Assembly (NCBI RefSeq): GCF_034314045.1
Contig: NZ_JAVIWL010000001.1
Span: 992,001-1,056,000, forward strand
Reading direction: 5' to 3'
Length of the DNA: 64,000 nt
DNA from: Glaciimonas sp. CA11.2
GTDB lineage: Bacteria; Pseudomonadota; Gammaproteobacteria; Burkholderiales; Burkholderiaceae_D
Shown: positions 26,938 through 38,046 of the stretch, piece after piece
Layout of the letters: each line of letters begins with the position of its first letter
Numbering within the stretch: the stretch's first letter is position 1
The notes under the pieces: model-generated
The model's database searches: none
What the model saw: only the letters and a program-made list of their open reading frames with translations
Told to the model about the DNA's origin: nothing
Translations under genes and position numbers: made by a program

Positions 26938-28452
26938 ATGACCGAACTCGAATTCAAATCGCTGGCCGCACAAGGCTATAATCGCATCCCACTGATCGCC
27001 GAAGCATTGGCAGATCTCGAAACCCCTTTGACGCTGTATCTAAAGCTTGCGCAGACCCAGCAAACTGGCAAAAATACCTTTTTGCTAGAGTCGGTCGTCG
27101 GTGGAGAGCGCTTTGGGCGCTACTCATTTATCGGCTTGCCAGCATCAACGCTGTTGCGCAGTTTTGGCACACGGATCGAAGTCGTCAAAAATGACAAGAT
27201 CATCGAAAGCCTTGAAGGCAATCCGCTCGATTTCATCGGCGAATTCCAATCGCGCTACAAAGTAGCAATCCGCCCTGGTATGCCACGCTTTTGCGGCGGT
27301 CTGGCGGGTTACTTTGGCTATGACACCGTACGCCACATCGAAAAACGGCTGGCAAACACCACGCCCAGAGATGATTTGGGCTTGCCTGACATTCAATTGC
27401 TGCTCACGGAAGAACTCGCGGTAATCGACAATCTGTCAGGCAAACTATATCTAATCGTCTACACCGATCCAACCCAGCCGGAAGCGTTTTCCAAGGGCCG
27501 CCAACGCCTGAAAGAGTTACGCATGATGTTACGCCGTCCTGCGGACGCTCCTGTAACATCTGCCTCGGTACGGACAGAAACAATTCGCGAATTCAAAAAA
27601 GAGGATTACCTCAAAGCGGTGGCCAAAGCCAAAGACTACGTCATGGCCGGTGATTTGATGCAAGTACAAATTGGCCAACGCATCAAAAAACCGTACGTCG
27701 ATTCACCGCTCATGCTGTATCGCGCATTGCGGTCATTAAATCCGTCTCCGTACATGTATTTCTACAATTTCGGTGATATGCAGATTGTCGGCTCATCACC
27801 CGAAATACTGGTCCGCAACGAGCAAACTGCTGCGCCGACGCCCACCTCTGACGGAAAACGTAAAGTCACCATCCGCCCACTGGCTGGTACGCGTCCACGC
27901 GGCTCGACACCGGAACGTGACGAACAACTGGCAATCGAATTGCTAGCCGATCCAAAAGAGATAGCAGAGCACGTCATGCTGATTGATCTGGCGCGCAACG
28001 ATATTGGTCGCATTGCCGAAACCGGCAGCGTCAAAGTCACCGACCAGATGGTCATCGAAAAATATTCTCACGTGCAACATATTGTCTCAAACGTAGAAGG
28101 CGTGCTGAAATCCGGCCTATCCAATCTTGACGTCCTGAAGGCAACCTTCCCCGCTGGCACCCTTTCCGGTGCACCAAAAGTGCGGGCGATGGAAGTCATC
28201 GATGAACTAGAACTCACCAAGCGCGGCATTTATGGCGGCGCTTGCGGTTATTTGTCATTCGGTGGCGAAATGGATGTCGCTATTGCCATCCGCACCGGTG
28301 TCATTAAAGACGGCATGCTATATGTACAAGCCGCCGCCGGTATCGTCGCTGACTCGGTGCCAGAGACCGAATGGGAAGAAACCGAAAATAAAGCCCGCGC
28401 AGTATTGCGCGCAGCCGAACAAGTACAAGATGGCCTGGATGGAGAAATCTGA
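26938..28452 (+). CDS. trpE: Anthranilate synthase component I
   Basis: Converts chorismate to anthranilate with TrpG supplying ammonia. 504 residues. The N-terminal domain contains the feedback element [18 protein letters not shown], where the LLES motif binds tryptophan. The chorismate-binding domain has [41 protein letters not shown], and [18 protein letters not shown] near the C terminus. GGAGAG ribosome site. It ends in a 1-base overlap with trpG. Confidence 0.97.
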   Translation: MTELEFKSLAAQGYNRIPLIAEALADLETPLTLYLKLAQTQQTGKNTFLLESVVGGERFGRYSFIGLPASTLLRSFGTRIEVVKNDKIIESLEGNPLDFIGEFQSRYKVAIRPGMPRFCGGLAGYFGYDTVRHIEKRLANTTPRDDLGLPDIQLLLTEELAVIDNLSGKLYLIVYTDPTQPEAFSKGRQRLKELRMMLRRPADAPVTSASVRTETIREFKKEDYLKAVAKAKDYVMAGDLMQVQIGQRIKKPYVDSPLMLYRALRSLNPSPYMYFYNFGDMQIVGSSPEILVRNEQTAAPTPTSDGKRKVTIRPLAGTRPRGSTPERDEQLAIELLADPKEIAEHVMLIDLARNDIGRIAETGSVKVTDQMVIEKYSHVQHIVSNVEGVLKSGLSNLDVLKATFPAGTLSGAPKVRAMEVIDELELTKRGIYGGACGYLSFGGEMDVAIAIRTGVIKDGMLYVQAAAGIVADSVPETEWEETENKARAVLRAAEQVQDGLDGEI

Positions 28453-29015
28453 TGCTACTGATGATCGATAACTATGACTCCTTCACCTATAACCTGGTCC
28501 AATACTTCGGTGAACTGGGTGAAGATGTCCGCACCTTCCGTAACGACGAAATTTCATTCGCTGAAATCGCGGCATTGAATCCCGACCGTATCTGTTTATC
28601 GCCCGGTCCCTGTAGCCCAAAAGAGGCGGGCATTTGCGTTGAGCTATTGCAAAAGTTAGGCGGCACGCTGCCAATCCTCGGCGTCTGTCTGGGACATCAG
28701 GCAATTGGCGAGGCATTCGGCGGTGAAGTGATTCGTGCACAACAAGTTATGCATGGCAAAACGTCGCTCATTAATCATACCGGCGTTGGCGTGTTCAAGG
28801 ATTTACCCAACCCGTTTAATGTCACGCGCTATCATTCGCTGGCGATCGAACGCGCATCCTTACCCGATTGCCTGGAAATCACAGCGTGGACCGATGACGG
28901 TGAAATTATGGGGGTGCGCCATAAGACGCTTGATATTGAAGGCGTCCAATTTCATCCGGAATCCATTTTGTCCGAACATGGTCACGCTCTGCTTAAAAAT
29001 TTCTTACAGCGTTAA
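28452..29015 (+). CDS. trpG: Anthranilate synthase component II (glutamine amidotransferase)
   Basis: 187 residues. Triad parts: nucleophile Cys in [16 protein letters not shown] and His/Glu in [10 protein letters not shown]. Family opening [19 protein letters not shown]. Coupled to trpE through TGATG. It may also serve aminodeoxychorismate synthase. It is followed by 194 bp without a supportable gene before trpD; the minus strand there has only a 24-codon frame. Confidence 0.96.
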   Translation: MLLMIDNYDSFTYNLVQYFGELGEDVRTFRNDEISFAEIAALNPDRICLSPGPCSPKEAGICVELLQKLGGTLPILGVCLGHQAIGEAFGGEVIRAQQVMHGKTSLINHTGVGVFKDLPNPFNVTRYHSLAIERASLPDCLEITAWTDDGEIMGVRHKTLDIEGVQFHPESILSEHGHALLKNFLQR

Positions 29016-29209
29016 TGTTGCCGGGCGCTTTTCGATCTGACATTCGATCCAGATGCCTGCGGAACGCTAACTCAACCATTCAGATATACCCTAATCCAGC
29101 AACACGTAGCGGCCATCCAGCCGTTGCGCGCTAACATTACCCATGTATTCAGGATACGATGGCATTGGTATTAAAGATGTCGTCCACGTAAAGCCTCAAG
29201 AGGAAGTTC

Positions 29210-30247
29210 ATGCCGATTACTGACCAAGAAGCACTCTTGCGCTGCATTGAGCATCGCGAAATTTTCCACGATGAAATGTTGCATCTCTTTCGCAAAATCA
29301 TGAGGGGTGAAATGTCGCCAGTCATGATCGCAGCATTGACCATGGGGTTACGCGTTAAAAAAGAAACAATCGGTGAAATTGCCGCTGCTGCACAAGTGAT
29401 GCGGGAATTTGCAACCCCGGTTCCGACCACAAATACCAGCAATCTACTCGATATTGTCGGAACCGGCGGTGACGGTGCACAGACTTTTAATATTTCTACA
29501 GCAACCATGTTCGTCGCCGCAGCCGCTGGTGCACGCATTGCGAAACATGGCGGCCGGAGTGTTTCTTCTTCGTCCGGCAGCGCTGATGTACTCGAATCAT
29601 TGGGTGCCAACATCAACCTGACACCGGAGCAAGTTTCGCGCTCGATAGACCAAACCGGCATCGGCTTCATGTTTGCGCCAAACCATCATGCGGCGATGAA
29701 ATATGCGGCACCGGTGCGTAAAGAGCTAGGCGTGCGGACGATTTTCAATATTTTAGGCCCGCTCACTAATCCCGCTGGCGCACCGAATATCCTGATGGGC
29801 GTGTTCCATTCTGATCTGGTAGGAATCCAGGTGCGCGTGTTGCAGCGCCTTGGTGCGCAGCGTGCAATCGTTGTTTGGGGCCGCGACAATATGGATGAAG
29901 TGTCGCTCGGCGCAGCAACGCTGGTGGGTGAATTGATCGATGGCGAAATCCGCGAATACGAAATACATCCGGAGGATTTCGGGCTACAAATGATCGCTAG
30001 CCGCAATTTAAAGGTCGCCAATTCGCACGAGTCAAAAGAAAAAATATTCGAAGCGCTCGATGACGTACCGGGCCCTGCTCGGGATATCGTCGCCCTCAAC
30101 GCTGGCACCGCTCTCTATGCTGCGGGCATTACCAATTCAATTGCCGATGGTTTGATTAAAGCACGCGCAGTCATGGCTTCAGGTGCTGCGCGCCGCAAAC
30201 TGGAACAGTTTGTGCAAGCCACGCAATCGCTTGGTGCCAACACCTAG
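29210..30247 (+). CDS. trpD: Anthranilate phosphoribosyltransferase
   Basis: Transfers phosphoribosyl from PRPP to anthranilate. 345 residues. PRPP motifs [17 protein letters not shown] and [18 protein letters not shown], then [37 protein letters not shown] and the metal pair [11 protein letters not shown]. Good ribosome site AGAGGAAG before 29210. Confidence 0.97.
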   Translation: MPITDQEALLRCIEHREIFHDEMLHLFRKIMRGEMSPVMIAALTMGLRVKKETIGEIAAAAQVMREFATPVPTTNTSNLLDIVGTGGDGAQTFNISTATMFVAAAAGARIAKHGGRSVSSSSGSADVLESLGANINLTPEQVSRSIDQTGIGFMFAPNHHAAMKYAAPVRKELGVRTIFNILGPLTNPAGAPNILMGVFHSDLVGIQVRVLQRLGAQRAIVVWGRDNMDEVSLGAATLVGELIDGEIREYEIHPEDFGLQMIASRNLKVANSHESKEKIFEALDDVPGPARDIVALNAGTALYAAGITNSIADGLIKARAVMASGAARRKLEQFVQATQSLGANT

Positions 30248-30306
30248 TTAAATACATTCCAATCCGCGAGAATACGCGCATTCAGAATACGAAATGGAAA
30301 TCCGCT

Positions 30307-31110
30307 ATGTCCGATATATTAAATAAAATTCTCGACGTCAAAGCAGACGAAATCACCGCTGCCAAAAAACAGCGTGACCTAGCCAGTCTGCGACGTGAGG
30401 TCGAAACCGATTCCGATGCCCGATTACAGTTGCGTGACTTCGAGGCCGCACTGAGAACCAAAGTCGATGCTGGTAATGCTGGCATCATCGCTGAAATCAA
30501 AAAAGCATCGCCATCAAAAGGTATCATTCGTGCTGATTTCCGCCCCGCTGATATCGCTATCAGCTACGCGACGCATGGCGCTGCGTGTTTATCCGTACTC
30601 ACTGATGAGAAATTTTTTCAAGGGTCGCCGGAATACATGAAACAAGCGCGGTCGGCTTGCGCACTTCCGGTCTTGCGTAAAGATTTCATGATTGATCCGT
30701 ATCAAATTTATCAGGCGCGTTATTGGGGTGCCGATGCTATTTTGCTGATCGTTGCGGCTCTTGATCATGGCTTAATGGCAGAAATGGAAGCCATCGCGCT
30801 AGAGCTTGGGATGAGCGTGCTGGTTGAAGTACATAACGCAGAAGAACTCACCGCTGCCCTCAAACTAAAAACAGCGCTATTAGGCATTAACAACCGCAAT
30901 CTGCGTACCTTTGAAACGTCGCTGGAAAATACGCTGGTTTTGCTACCGCATATTTCTCCCGACAAGCTGGTCGTGACCGAATCCGGTATTCGAACAGCAG
31001 AAGACGTAAAGCAAATGCGCGACGCCAACGTACACTCTTTTTTGATAGGTGAAACATTTATGCGCGCGCCAGAACCTGGTCTGGAATTGGCAAATCTGTT
31101 TAAGAATTAA
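30307..31110 (+). CDS. trpC: Indole-3-glycerol phosphate synthase
   Basis: 267-residue TIM barrel that closes the indole ring. Seen: [19 protein letters not shown] with catalytic Glu/Lys, [44 protein letters not shown] and VTESGIRT. Separate monofunctional enzyme (no TrpF fusion). It ends the trpEGDC run; trpF, trpB and trpA are not in the window. Confidence 0.97.
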   Translation: MSDILNKILDVKADEITAAKKQRDLASLRREVETDSDARLQLRDFEAALRTKVDAGNAGIIAEIKKASPSKGIIRADFRPADIAISYATHGAACLSVLTDEKFFQGSPEYMKQARSACALPVLRKDFMIDPYQIYQARYWGADAILLIVAALDHGLMAEMEAIALELGMSVLVEVHNAEELTAALKLKTALLGINNRNLRTFETSLENTLVLLPHISPDKLVVTESGIRTAEDVKQMRDANVHSFLIGETFMRAPEPGLELANLFKN

Positions 31111-31249
31111 CTAGAGAGTTTCATATAAGTTAGGAGTGGCAAAAAAGCGGATGTATTCTTCCGGCGGGTACGCATGACAATTTCAAGCACGACACCCTGA
31201 ACGTCATCAGAACGTAACAGGGGGCTTTTGAACTTAAATGGAGAAACCA

Positions 31250-33640
31250 ATGGAATTCGATTTGGAATGGCCCACACCCGCTCACTTCGAGGTAATAGCG
31301 ACCACTCCGCCAGCAGAAAATAACCACATCGTGCCGTGCGTCGTGACCTTGCACGATGGGCGCCAAAAAGTCGGCGAGCTAATACGTTTTAATCTCGACG
31401 CAGCCCAATTGGAGTTTCACCCTGAACGTGCAGGTGAAAACATTCACATCGGATTTTCAGCCATAAAAAGTATCCGTCTGACCAATCCGGTTACGCTCCA
31501 AAGATTGTCCCTACCGTTAGCAGCGGGATTGCACGAGGCACCTTCCGCCTCCGTTAAGCAAAAATGCATTATTTCCTTCAATGATGGCGAGCGCCTGATT
31601 ACTGAAACCGTCGCCTTCGTTCCGCACGAAACGGGGCTTTTCCTTTTTCTTTCCACAGTCGGCAATAACGTATTGCGCTGGTTCATTCCAGCTGGATCGA
31701 TTGCTAACTATCAAATTGGCGAAAAGCTGGGAAAGATACTTGTAGACGAAAAAATTGTCTCTGCCGATGCGTTAGATGCCGGACTAAAAAGACAAAATGA
31801 ACTCCGTGCATCCAAATTAGGCGATTACCTGCAACAGGAAAATCTAGTCACGGAGTTGCAAGTTGAAACAGCTTTACAAAGACAAAAGTCAATACCGCAT
31901 CTAAGACTTGGGGAGGCGCTGATTCAAGAGCGCCTTATCACGGAAGATCAATTGGTACAGGCGCTCCAGCGTCAGGCCTCGGATCGGCGAATACATTTAG
32001 GCGATATTCTATGTGATATGGGTGTGGTCAACAAAGACACTATCAAGAGAGTCCTCGCACAAAAACTGGGCATCCCCTTTGTCACTTTGCTGAAGTTCCA
32101 GTTTGATCTGGAACTGATCAAAATAGTCCCCGGTGATCTCGTCCGCCGCTATAGAGTCATGCCGTTATACCGTGCGCAAACCCGGATGGTGGTTGCAATG
32201 GAAGACCCGCTTTCATCGGACGCTTTAAAAGCACTAACGGTCTACACGAAACATACTATTGATCCTGTCATGGCATCCGAGGCCGACCTCGCATCCGTGA
32301 TTTCCAAGTTTTATGGCACGCAAGGTGAACGCCAGAATATTGCAGATTTTGTTTCCAAACTGGATGATAGTAGCGGCTCCGTCACCAACGAGCCCGCCGA
32401 TGACGTGATCACCGAGTCCGATAACACCATGGTTCGCCTGGTGAATAAAATCATCATGGACGCCTATGAACAAGGGGCTTCTGACATCCATATTGAAACC
32501 ATGAAGGGACATGAACCAACGCGCGTGAGATTTCGTAAAGATGGCGCAATGAAGGATTATTCCAACATTCCGGCAAACTTCCGAAATGCATTAATTTCCC
32601 GCCTCAAAATCATGAGCCGACTGGACATATCCGAGAAACGGCGCTCGCAAGATGGAAAAATGAACTTTGAGCAGTTCGGTCCAGCCAAAATCGAACTTCG
32701 GGTCGTCACTATGCCAACAACCGAAGGCCTCGAAGACATCGTCATGCGCATATTGGCAGCACCGCAGGCATTATCTTTGGATGCATTGGGTCTGTCACCG
32801 ATGGTGTTAGAGGGCCTTCAGAAACTGGCACTCAAACCGCATGGTCTTTTATTCGTCTGCGGCCCGACCGGTTCCGGCAAGACCACTACTTTACATTCGC
32901 TGGTCAGTTATATCAATACGCCCGAGCGCAAAATTTGGACGGTCGAAGACCCCATTGAAATTACCCAAAAAGGCCTTCGGCAGGTGCAGGTTCAGGCGAA
33001 AATCGACTGGACTTTTGCCACCATATTACGCAGCTTCTTGCGTGCAGATCCAGACGTGATCATGGTCGGTGAAACGCGTGATCCCGAAACTGCCCGAACG
33101 GTGATTGAGGCTTCATTAACCGGCCATCTGGTATTTTCCACCATGCATACCAATAGCGCAGTCGAAAGCGCAGTGCGGCTTTTGGATCTCGGTCTGGATC
33201 CCTTCAATTTTGCCGATGCATTATTGGGCGTCGTCGGTCAACGACTTACGCGCAAATTATGTACCAATTGCTGCCAAAATTATGAAGCCACCGATGCGCA
33301 AATCGATATGCTTGCTTTCGAATATTGTCACGAAACAAAGCTCCAACCAGCCGATGTCATTGCTGACTGGCAGAGACGCTATAACAAAGATTACCATGCC
33401 TTCATATTACGCAAGGCAACTGGATGTGAAAAATGCGACAAAAGCGGCTACAAAGGTCGATTAGGCGTCCATGAATTGTTGCTTAATAGCGCTGCCATCA
33501 AAAGAAAAATTCATGCCAAAGCAAACGTCCCCGACATTTTAGAAACAGCAATCGGAGAAGGTATGCGAACTTTAAAACAAGATGGAATAGATAAAATATT
33601 CCAGGGCCTGACCGATTGGGAGCAAATTAGAATGCTCTAA
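31250..33640 (+). CDS. GspE/PilB-family type II secretion/type IV pilus ATPase with extra N-terminal region
   Basis: Hexameric assembly ATPase, 796 residues from this start. An unusual N-terminal region of about 160 residues reads like a PilZ- or SH3-like beta domain (VTLHDGRQKVGELIRFNL, then FSAIKSIRL). Two MshEN-like segments follow (IGEKLGKILVDEKIVSADAL, LGEALIQERLITEDQLV, LGDILCDMGVVNKD). The catalytic core has Walker A CGPTGSGKTTTLHSLV, Asp box VEDPIEIT, Walker B DPDVIMVGETRDPETA, His box HLVFSTMHTNSA and the zinc motif CTNCCQNYE with CEKCDKSGYKGR. MshEN domains often bind cyclic-di-GMP. The start at 31250 has GGAG 6 nt upstream; an ATG at 31238 is possible. No pilus genes are adjacent. 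Confidence 0.9.
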   Translation: MEFDLEWPTPAHFEVIATTPPAENNHIVPCVVTLHDGRQKVGELIRFNLDAAQLEFHPERAGENIHIGFSAIKSIRLTNPVTLQRLSLPLAAGLHEAPSASVKQKCIISFNDGERLITETVAFVPHETGLFLFLSTVGNNVLRWFIPAGSIANYQIGEKLGKILVDEKIVSADALDAGLKRQNELRASKLGDYLQQENLVTELQVETALQRQKSIPHLRLGEALIQERLITEDQLVQALQRQASDRRIHLGDILCDMGVVNKDTIKRVLAQKLGIPFVTLLKFQFDLELIKIVPGDLVRRYRVMPLYRAQTRMVVAMEDPLSSDALKALTVYTKHTIDPVMASEADLASVISKFYGTQGERQNIADFVSKLDDSSGSVTNEPADDVITESDNTMVRLVNKIIMDAYEQGASDIHIETMKGHEPTRVRFRKDGAMKDYSNIPANFRNALISRLKIMSRLDISEKRRSQDGKMNFEQFGPAKIELRVVTMPTTEGLEDIVMRILAAPQALSLDALGLSPMVLEGLQKLALKPHGLLFVCGPTGSGKTTTLHSLVSYINTPERKIWTVEDPIEITQKGLRQVQVQAKIDWTFATILRSFLRADPDVIMVGETRDPETARTVIEASLTGHLVFSTMHTNSAVESAVRLLDLGLDPFNFADALLGVVGQRLTRKLCTNCCQNYEATDAQIDMLAFEYCHETKLQPADVIADWQRRYNKDYHAFILRKATGCEKCDKSGYKGRLGVHELLLNSAAIKRKIHAKANVPDILETAIGEGMRTLKQDGIDKIFQGLTDWEQIRML

Positions 33641-33671
33641 AGGAGGCCATTTTCTGACGCTTAAAAGAATA

Positions 33672-33699
33672 CAGCGATAGATGAAAACATCTATCGCTG
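33672..33699 (+). terminator. Hairpin after the GspE-like gene
   Basis: A 12-bp perfect stem CAGCGATAGATG / CATCTATCGCTG with an AAAA loop, 32 bp after the stop. The T tract (ATTTTG) begins only 9 bp later. Confidence 0.6.
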
Positions 33700-33851
33700 A
33701 GCGCTGATTTTGTATCCGATATATCCTCAAGAAGCCATATTGCCGCACCAAAAAACTAATTGATGTCGGCTAAATTAGCCAATGAATTACGCTGAATTAG
33801 CCACATCAATCTGCCGATGTAGCCATTTTTTTTCAGCGCAATAACACGCTC

Positions 33852-34880
33852 TTATCCGTTCAGCAGTTTCATACTGCTCTCAACATATCGAGTGCCGCTC
33901 GCCACCCCTAATGGGAAGATCGCGTCGAGCTCTGCCAACTCGCTCTTACCCAATGTCACACCAACGGCATTCACATTTTCTTCCAGATAGGCGCGGCGTT
34001 TGGTACCAGGAATCGGAACAATATCATTCCCCTGCGCCAATACCCAAGCCAGTGCTAGTTGCCCGGGAGTGCAGCCGTTACGCACCGCGAGTTCTTTCAC
34101 CTTATCAACCAGCAGCAGATTTTTTGCAAAATTGTCGCCTTGGAAACGTGGCGTGTTACGACGATAATCATCCTCGGCGAACTGCTCTGGCTTGGTGATC
34201 GCACCGGTCAAAAATCCGCGACCCAACGGGCTGTAAGGAACAAACCCAATGCCCAGTTTGCGGCAGGTGGCCAGTACACCTTGTTCCGGATCGCGCGTCC
34301 AAAGAGAATATTCACTTTGAAGTGCTGTGATTGGATGCGTTTTGTGCGCCCTCTCCAACGTTTCTGACGATGCTTCGGATAAACCGATATAGCGTATTTT
34401 CCCCGCTTTCACCAAATCAGCCAAGGTGCCGATCGTGTCTTCGATGGGCGTATTCGGATCGATGCGATGCTGATAGTAAAGATCAATGGTTTCCACCCCA
34501 AGCCGTTTAAGACTTCCCTCAACGGCACGACGAATATACTCAGGACTGCCATTGACTCCCCGTGCGTTGACGTCAGTGCTATCGCGGACGAAACCGAATT
34601 TGGTCGCGATAAAAACTTGATCGCGCTTGCCTTTAATCGCTTTAGCAATAAGCTCCTCATTCGTGTACGGACCGTACATATCGGCAGTATCGAAATAGTT
34701 AATACCCAATTCGAGGGCACGATGAATAGTCGCAATCGACTCCACATCATCCCGATTTGCATAAAAATCACTCATACCCATGCAACCTAAGCCGATAGTA
34801 GAAACTGTCGGGCCATTCACGCCGAGTGTGCGCGTGGTCATCCGCGTCATCGATGTGGTCGTAGTGTTAGTTGTGCTCAT
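33852..34880 (-). CDS. Aldo/keto reductase
   Basis: NADPH-dependent oxidoreductase, AKR13/YajO-like group, 342 residues from this start. TIM barrel with [18 protein letters not shown], catalytic Asp/Tyr in [12 protein letters not shown], catalytic Lys in FIATKFGF, His in [10 protein letters not shown] and the cofactor segment [17 protein letters not shown]. The start [13 protein letters not shown] is preferred over the open frame's upstream codon because AGAGGGAA precedes it. It overlaps the end of the merR gene by 14 bp, so the regulator and enzyme are one transcript. Confidence 0.9.
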   Translation of the reverse strand: MSTTNTTTTSMTRMTTRTLGVNGPTVSTIGLGCMGMSDFYANRDDVESIATIHRALELGINYFDTADMYGPYTNEELIAKAIKGKRDQVFIATKFGFVRDSTDVNARGVNGSPEYIRRAVEGSLKRLGVETIDLYYQHRIDPNTPIEDTIGTLADLVKAGKIRYIGLSEASSETLERAHKTHPITALQSEYSLWTRDPEQGVLATCRKLGIGFVPYSPLGRGFLTGAITKPEQFAEDDYRRNTPRFQGDNFAKNLLLVDKVKELAVRNGCTPGQLALAWVLAQGNDIVPIPGTKRRAYLEENVNAVGVTLGKSELAELDAIFPLGVASGTRYVESSMKLLNG

Positions 34881-35298
34881 GTCCAAGTTCCCTCTCAAAA
34901 GTGTTAATCGCCGGGCGCGCATTCAAAGTCGTTTCAATGTCGGCATACATCGCAATTTTTTTGTACAAGACAGCCAAATTGCTTTGCAACTCTGCGAGCG
35001 TTGCTTCTAGCGATAATGTATGTTGCTCCAATAGCATCTTCCGTTCCGATACACTTGCCTGTTGGTTGCCCAATCTGCGCAATTCCGCATACCGTAACAT
35101 TTTCCGAATGGGCAATCCTGTTGAACGTAACTTCAGCAAAAAACCAATCCAAACGATGTCTTCATCACGATAAAGTCGGTGTTGATTGTCCTGCCGTGGA
35201 ATGGGATCAATCAAACCTATCCGCTCGTAATATCGCAGCGTATGCGCGGTCAGTCCGGTGGCTACCGCAGCTTGTTGAATCGTCAGGGAAGATGTCAT
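34867..35298 (-). CDS. MerR-family transcriptional regulator
   Basis: 143 residues. The N-terminal winged helix reads [31 protein letters not shown] then [13 protein letters not shown] central dimerisation coiled coil follows, then a C-terminal tail with no conserved cysteines, so a metal sensor is unlikely; an aldehyde or oxidant responsive type is a guess. The start at 35298 is set by the promoter at 35306-35336, which overlaps the longer open frame. It probably controls itself and the aldo/keto reductase. Confidence 0.9.
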   Translation of the reverse strand: MTSSLTIQQAAVATGLTAHTLRYYERIGLIDPIPRQDNQHRLYRDEDIVWIGFLLKLRSTGLPIRKMLRYAELRRLGNQQASVSERKMLLEQHTLSLEATLAELQSNLAVLYKKIAMYADIETTLNARPAINTFERELGHEHN

Positions 35299-35305
35299 GG
35301 CATTG

Positions 35306-35336
35306 AGTGTAGTAGTTAGAGTGCGCTCGAAGTCAA
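35306..35336 (-). promoter_or_regulatory. MerR-type promoter with 19-bp spacer
   Basis: -35 TTGACT (complement of 35331-35336) and -10 TACACT (complement of 35306-35311) are separated by exactly 19 bp, the overlong spacer that MerR proteins twist to activate. The predicted RNA start falls at or within a base or two of the merR ATG, so the message may be leaderless. Confidence 0.65.
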
Positions 35337-35615
35337 GCACGTTCAGACATCTTTCGCTGCAACAATACCGCGTGTCCGAAGTGGTGATGCCCTATATTGT
35401 CGAGAATATAACGGCAACTGGAGCGAATAGTGTAGCCCGAGGATCGCGACTTGGCGAGTGAGTCTGAAATCTAAACCAAACCTTTACGTCGATCAATCTC
35501 GGTATTCTGATATTGCCATCAATCAATATATTGACAGATAGCTGGGGATTGATTCTGAAGGCCCATAACCAACGCCCTGTCACGACGTTCGAGTCAATGG
35601 TTTCTTGCGTTGCAA
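35337..35615. other. Intergenic region with no supportable gene
   Basis: It holds an imperfect hairpin near 35389-35417 (TATATT/AATATA core) and otherwise nothing I can support on either strand. Confidence 0.5.
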
Positions 35616-36347
35616 CTAAGGTGCGACTTGCAATACGGGGCGGATCAAAATCTCTTCAACCAACACATTTCCAGGTTGCGCAAATGCATATACCAACGCC
35701 TGAGCGATGTTTTCGGAGGTCAAAGCATTTAATTGCTCACGCCGTTGGTTCAACGCTGTGCTGACATTTTCGCCAAATTCGGTCCACACAGCACCGGGTT
35801 CAATCACCGTTACCCGAATACGCTCTGGACCCAGTTCCTTACGCAGTGCATCGTGAAAGCCTACCACAGCGTATTTGGTGGCGCTATACACCGACCAGTT
35901 TTCCACACCATACCGCCCGCCAACACTGGACACTGAGCAGATCATTGCGCCTTCGCGACCACGCAAATGAGGAATAGCCGCCTGCGTACAATTCAAAACA
36001 CCGTACAGGTTTGCATCGATCATTTTTTTCCAGTCATCCGGTTGACTGGATTCAAACTTTGCATGAATACCCAAACCCGCATTATTAAAAAGCAGGTCAA
36101 GCCCACCGAACCGTTCGCCAACATATTTAAACAATGCTCCCACCTGAACGCTATCAGCAACGTCGGCTTCCATAATAGATGCAGCCTCACCGAGTTCGGC
36201 AGCGAGGGCCTCCAGACGCTGACGGCGTCGCGCGACCAGCACAACATGCACCCCTTCCTGAACTAAAAGGCGCGCAGTCGCCTCACCAATACCGCTTGAA
36301 GCACCCGTCACTACCGCGACCTTACCGGTAAGATCTTGCATTTTCAT
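35616..36347 (-). CDS. Short-chain dehydrogenase/reductase (SDR)
   Basis: Classical SDR, 243 residues. Rossmann motif VVTGASSGIGEATARLL, LFNNAGLG, catalytic Ser in SSVGGRYG and Tyr/Lys in YSATKYAVVGF, and the EPGAVWTEFGENV tail. The basic residues VLVARRRQR after beta-2 suggest NADP(H) preference. Substrate unknown. Confidence 0.9.
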   Translation of the reverse strand: MKMQDLTGKVAVVTGASSGIGEATARLLVQEGVHVVLVARRRQRLEALAAELGEAASIMEADVADSVQVGALFKYVGERFGGLDLLFNNAGLGIHAKFESSQPDDWKKMIDANLYGVLNCTQAAIPHLRGREGAMICSVSSVGGRYGVENWSVYSATKYAVVGFHDALRKELGPERIRVTVIEPGAVWTEFGENVSTALNQRREQLNALTSENIAQALVYAFAQPGNVLVEEILIRPVLQVAP

Positions 36348-36547
36348 AAATTTCCTAACAATTAATAAAACTCAACCTGCTTCAACCTGCTCCAACTAAT
36401 TTTACGCGAATTGCCAATTGGCATTTTTTTCGACGAGAAAATCCATGTCGCGAAGAGAAATACCAAAGTCCCAACAGCTAAAAAAAGCGCTAAACACAGA
36501 CAGTCCGTCGTACCCTAACAAAAACGAAGGGCCATAAATTGCCACTT

Positions 36548-36619
36548 GAAAAAGTAGCAAAGTGGTTATGCAGCGGCCTGCAAAGCCGTCTACGTCAGTG
36601 AGATCCTGATCTCCGATTT
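36548..36619 (+). pseudogene. Degenerate tRNA-Cys-like sequence (GCA anticodon)
   Basis: The core from CAAAGTGGTTATGCAGCGG through CTGCAAAGCCGTCTACG matches bacterial tRNA-Cys: D arm with GG, 5-bp anticodon stem GCGGC/GCCGT, loop CTGCAAA (anticodon GCA). A 5-bp T stem GTCAG/CTGAT can form, but the T loop is TGAGATC instead of TTCGANT, and the acceptor halves (GAAAAAG and CTCCGAT) do not pair. No CCA is present. The last part can instead fold as GAGAT/ATCTC followed by TTTTT. Probably a pseudo-tRNA; the sequence ends at the tcuC stop codon. Confidence 0.6.
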
Positions 36620-36620
36620 T

Positions 36621-37937
36621 TCACATTGGACGTACGGCAATGTGCTTTTCTACCTGCGCACCCTTACCGTTATAAAGAATCAGCGTCGCCATAAGTCCGC
36701 ACACCGCGGCGAAGCTCATCCAGTACGCTGGCGCAGCCTTGTCACCCGTGATTTGAATAAGGAACGTCGATACGGCAGGCGTCGATCCGCCAAAGACGGC
36801 GGTAGCCAGACTAAAGGCCAGCGAAAAACCAGCCACCCGCACGTTCACCGGCATTACTTCTGTTAAGGCCGCCACCATTGCGCCGTTATAGACGCCGAAG
36901 AAAAACGAATACCACAACAATACGATGAGCATGCGCCCAAAACTAGGAGCGCTCACCAGCCAGGATAAGGTCGGATAGGCGGTAAAAATCGCCAGTACGG
37001 TGATAGCAACCAAAATAGGTCGTCGACCGATTCGATCCGACAATGCGCCACCAATTGGTAGCCAGATAAAATTCGAAATACCGACGCATAACGTCACCAA
37101 TAAACTATCCGATGTACTCAGCTTAAGCACGGACCGGCCAAACGTCGGCGTGTACACGGTGATCAAATAAAACGTCGTGGTCGTCATCGCCACCAGCAAA
37201 GTACCGGCAGCAACCGTACGCCAGTTCTGCACCATTGAACTGAATACTTCACGCGTGCTCGGATGATGTTTGCGTGCGCTAAACTCTGCGGTTTCCTGCA
37301 ACGACTGACGCAGAAAAAAGATAAACGGCACGATGGCGCAACCAATAAAAAACGGAATACGCCAACCCCAGTCGACAATGGCGGAAGCCGACATCCAGGC
37401 GTTCAATCCATATCCGAGTCCGGCGGCAACTACGATAGCCACTTGCTGACTGGCAGATTGCCAGCTGGTATAAAAACCCTTGTTGCCGGGAGTCGCCATT
37501 TCCGACAAGTAAACGGAGACGCCACCCAGTTCAGCGCCAGCAGAAAAACCTTGCAATAAACGACCGATCAACACCAACAACGGCGCAACAAGACCGATGG
37601 TTGCATAACCTGGCACACACGCGATCAGAATGGTCCCGCTGGCCATAATCGCTAGCGTCACGATCAATCCCTTGCGGCGGCCCACTTTGTCAATATAAGC
37701 ACCCAGTACGATCGCGCCAACCGGACGCATCAGGAAACCTGCTCCAAAGACTGCGAACGTCAACATGAGAGACGCGAATTCACTCCCCGCAGGAAAAAAT
37801 GTTTTAGCAATTTGCGAGGCGTAAAAGCCAAATAAGAAAAAATCGAATTGCTCAAGAAAATTGCCACTAGTGACGCGTAAGACCGCGCCCCATTTAGAGG
37901 ATGATTTCCCCGATGCATCTGTTGTCGGCACGGTCAT
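36621..37937 (-). CDS. tcuC: Tricarballylate/citrate MFS proton symporter
   Basis: Inner-membrane MFS permease of the metabolite:H+ symporter family, 438 residues, about 12 membrane segments. Opening segment [20 protein letters not shown], loop motif [35 protein letters not shown] and [14 protein letters not shown]. Placement directly after tcuA and tcuB, as in the Salmonella tcuRABC operon, points to uptake of tricarballylate or a related tricarboxylate. Strong AGGAGA ribosome site. Confidence 0.88.
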   Translation of the reverse strand: MTVPTTDASGKSSSKWGAVLRVTSGNFLEQFDFFLFGFYASQIAKTFFPAGSEFASLMLTFAVFGAGFLMRPVGAIVLGAYIDKVGRRKGLIVTLAIMASGTILIACVPGYATIGLVAPLLVLIGRLLQGFSAGAELGGVSVYLSEMATPGNKGFYTSWQSASQQVAIVVAAGLGYGLNAWMSASAIVDWGWRIPFFIGCAIVPFIFFLRQSLQETAEFSARKHHPSTREVFSSMVQNWRTVAAGTLLVAMTTTTFYLITVYTPTFGRSVLKLSTSDSLLVTLCVGISNFIWLPIGGALSDRIGRRPILVAITVLAIFTAYPTLSWLVSAPSFGRMLIVLLWYSFFFGVYNGAMVAALTEVMPVNVRVAGFSLAFSLATAVFGGSTPAVSTFLIQITGDKAAPAYWMSFAAVCGLMATLILYNGKGAQVEKHIAVRPM

Positions 37938-38046
37938 GACTTGTCTCCTGAAAAGGATGTTGAATAATTTTTTGTAGGTATTTTTGTTTGGGTAATACCG
38001 AGATGATTAAATGAACAAAAATCTCGTTGCACGTCTTGATGCCACG

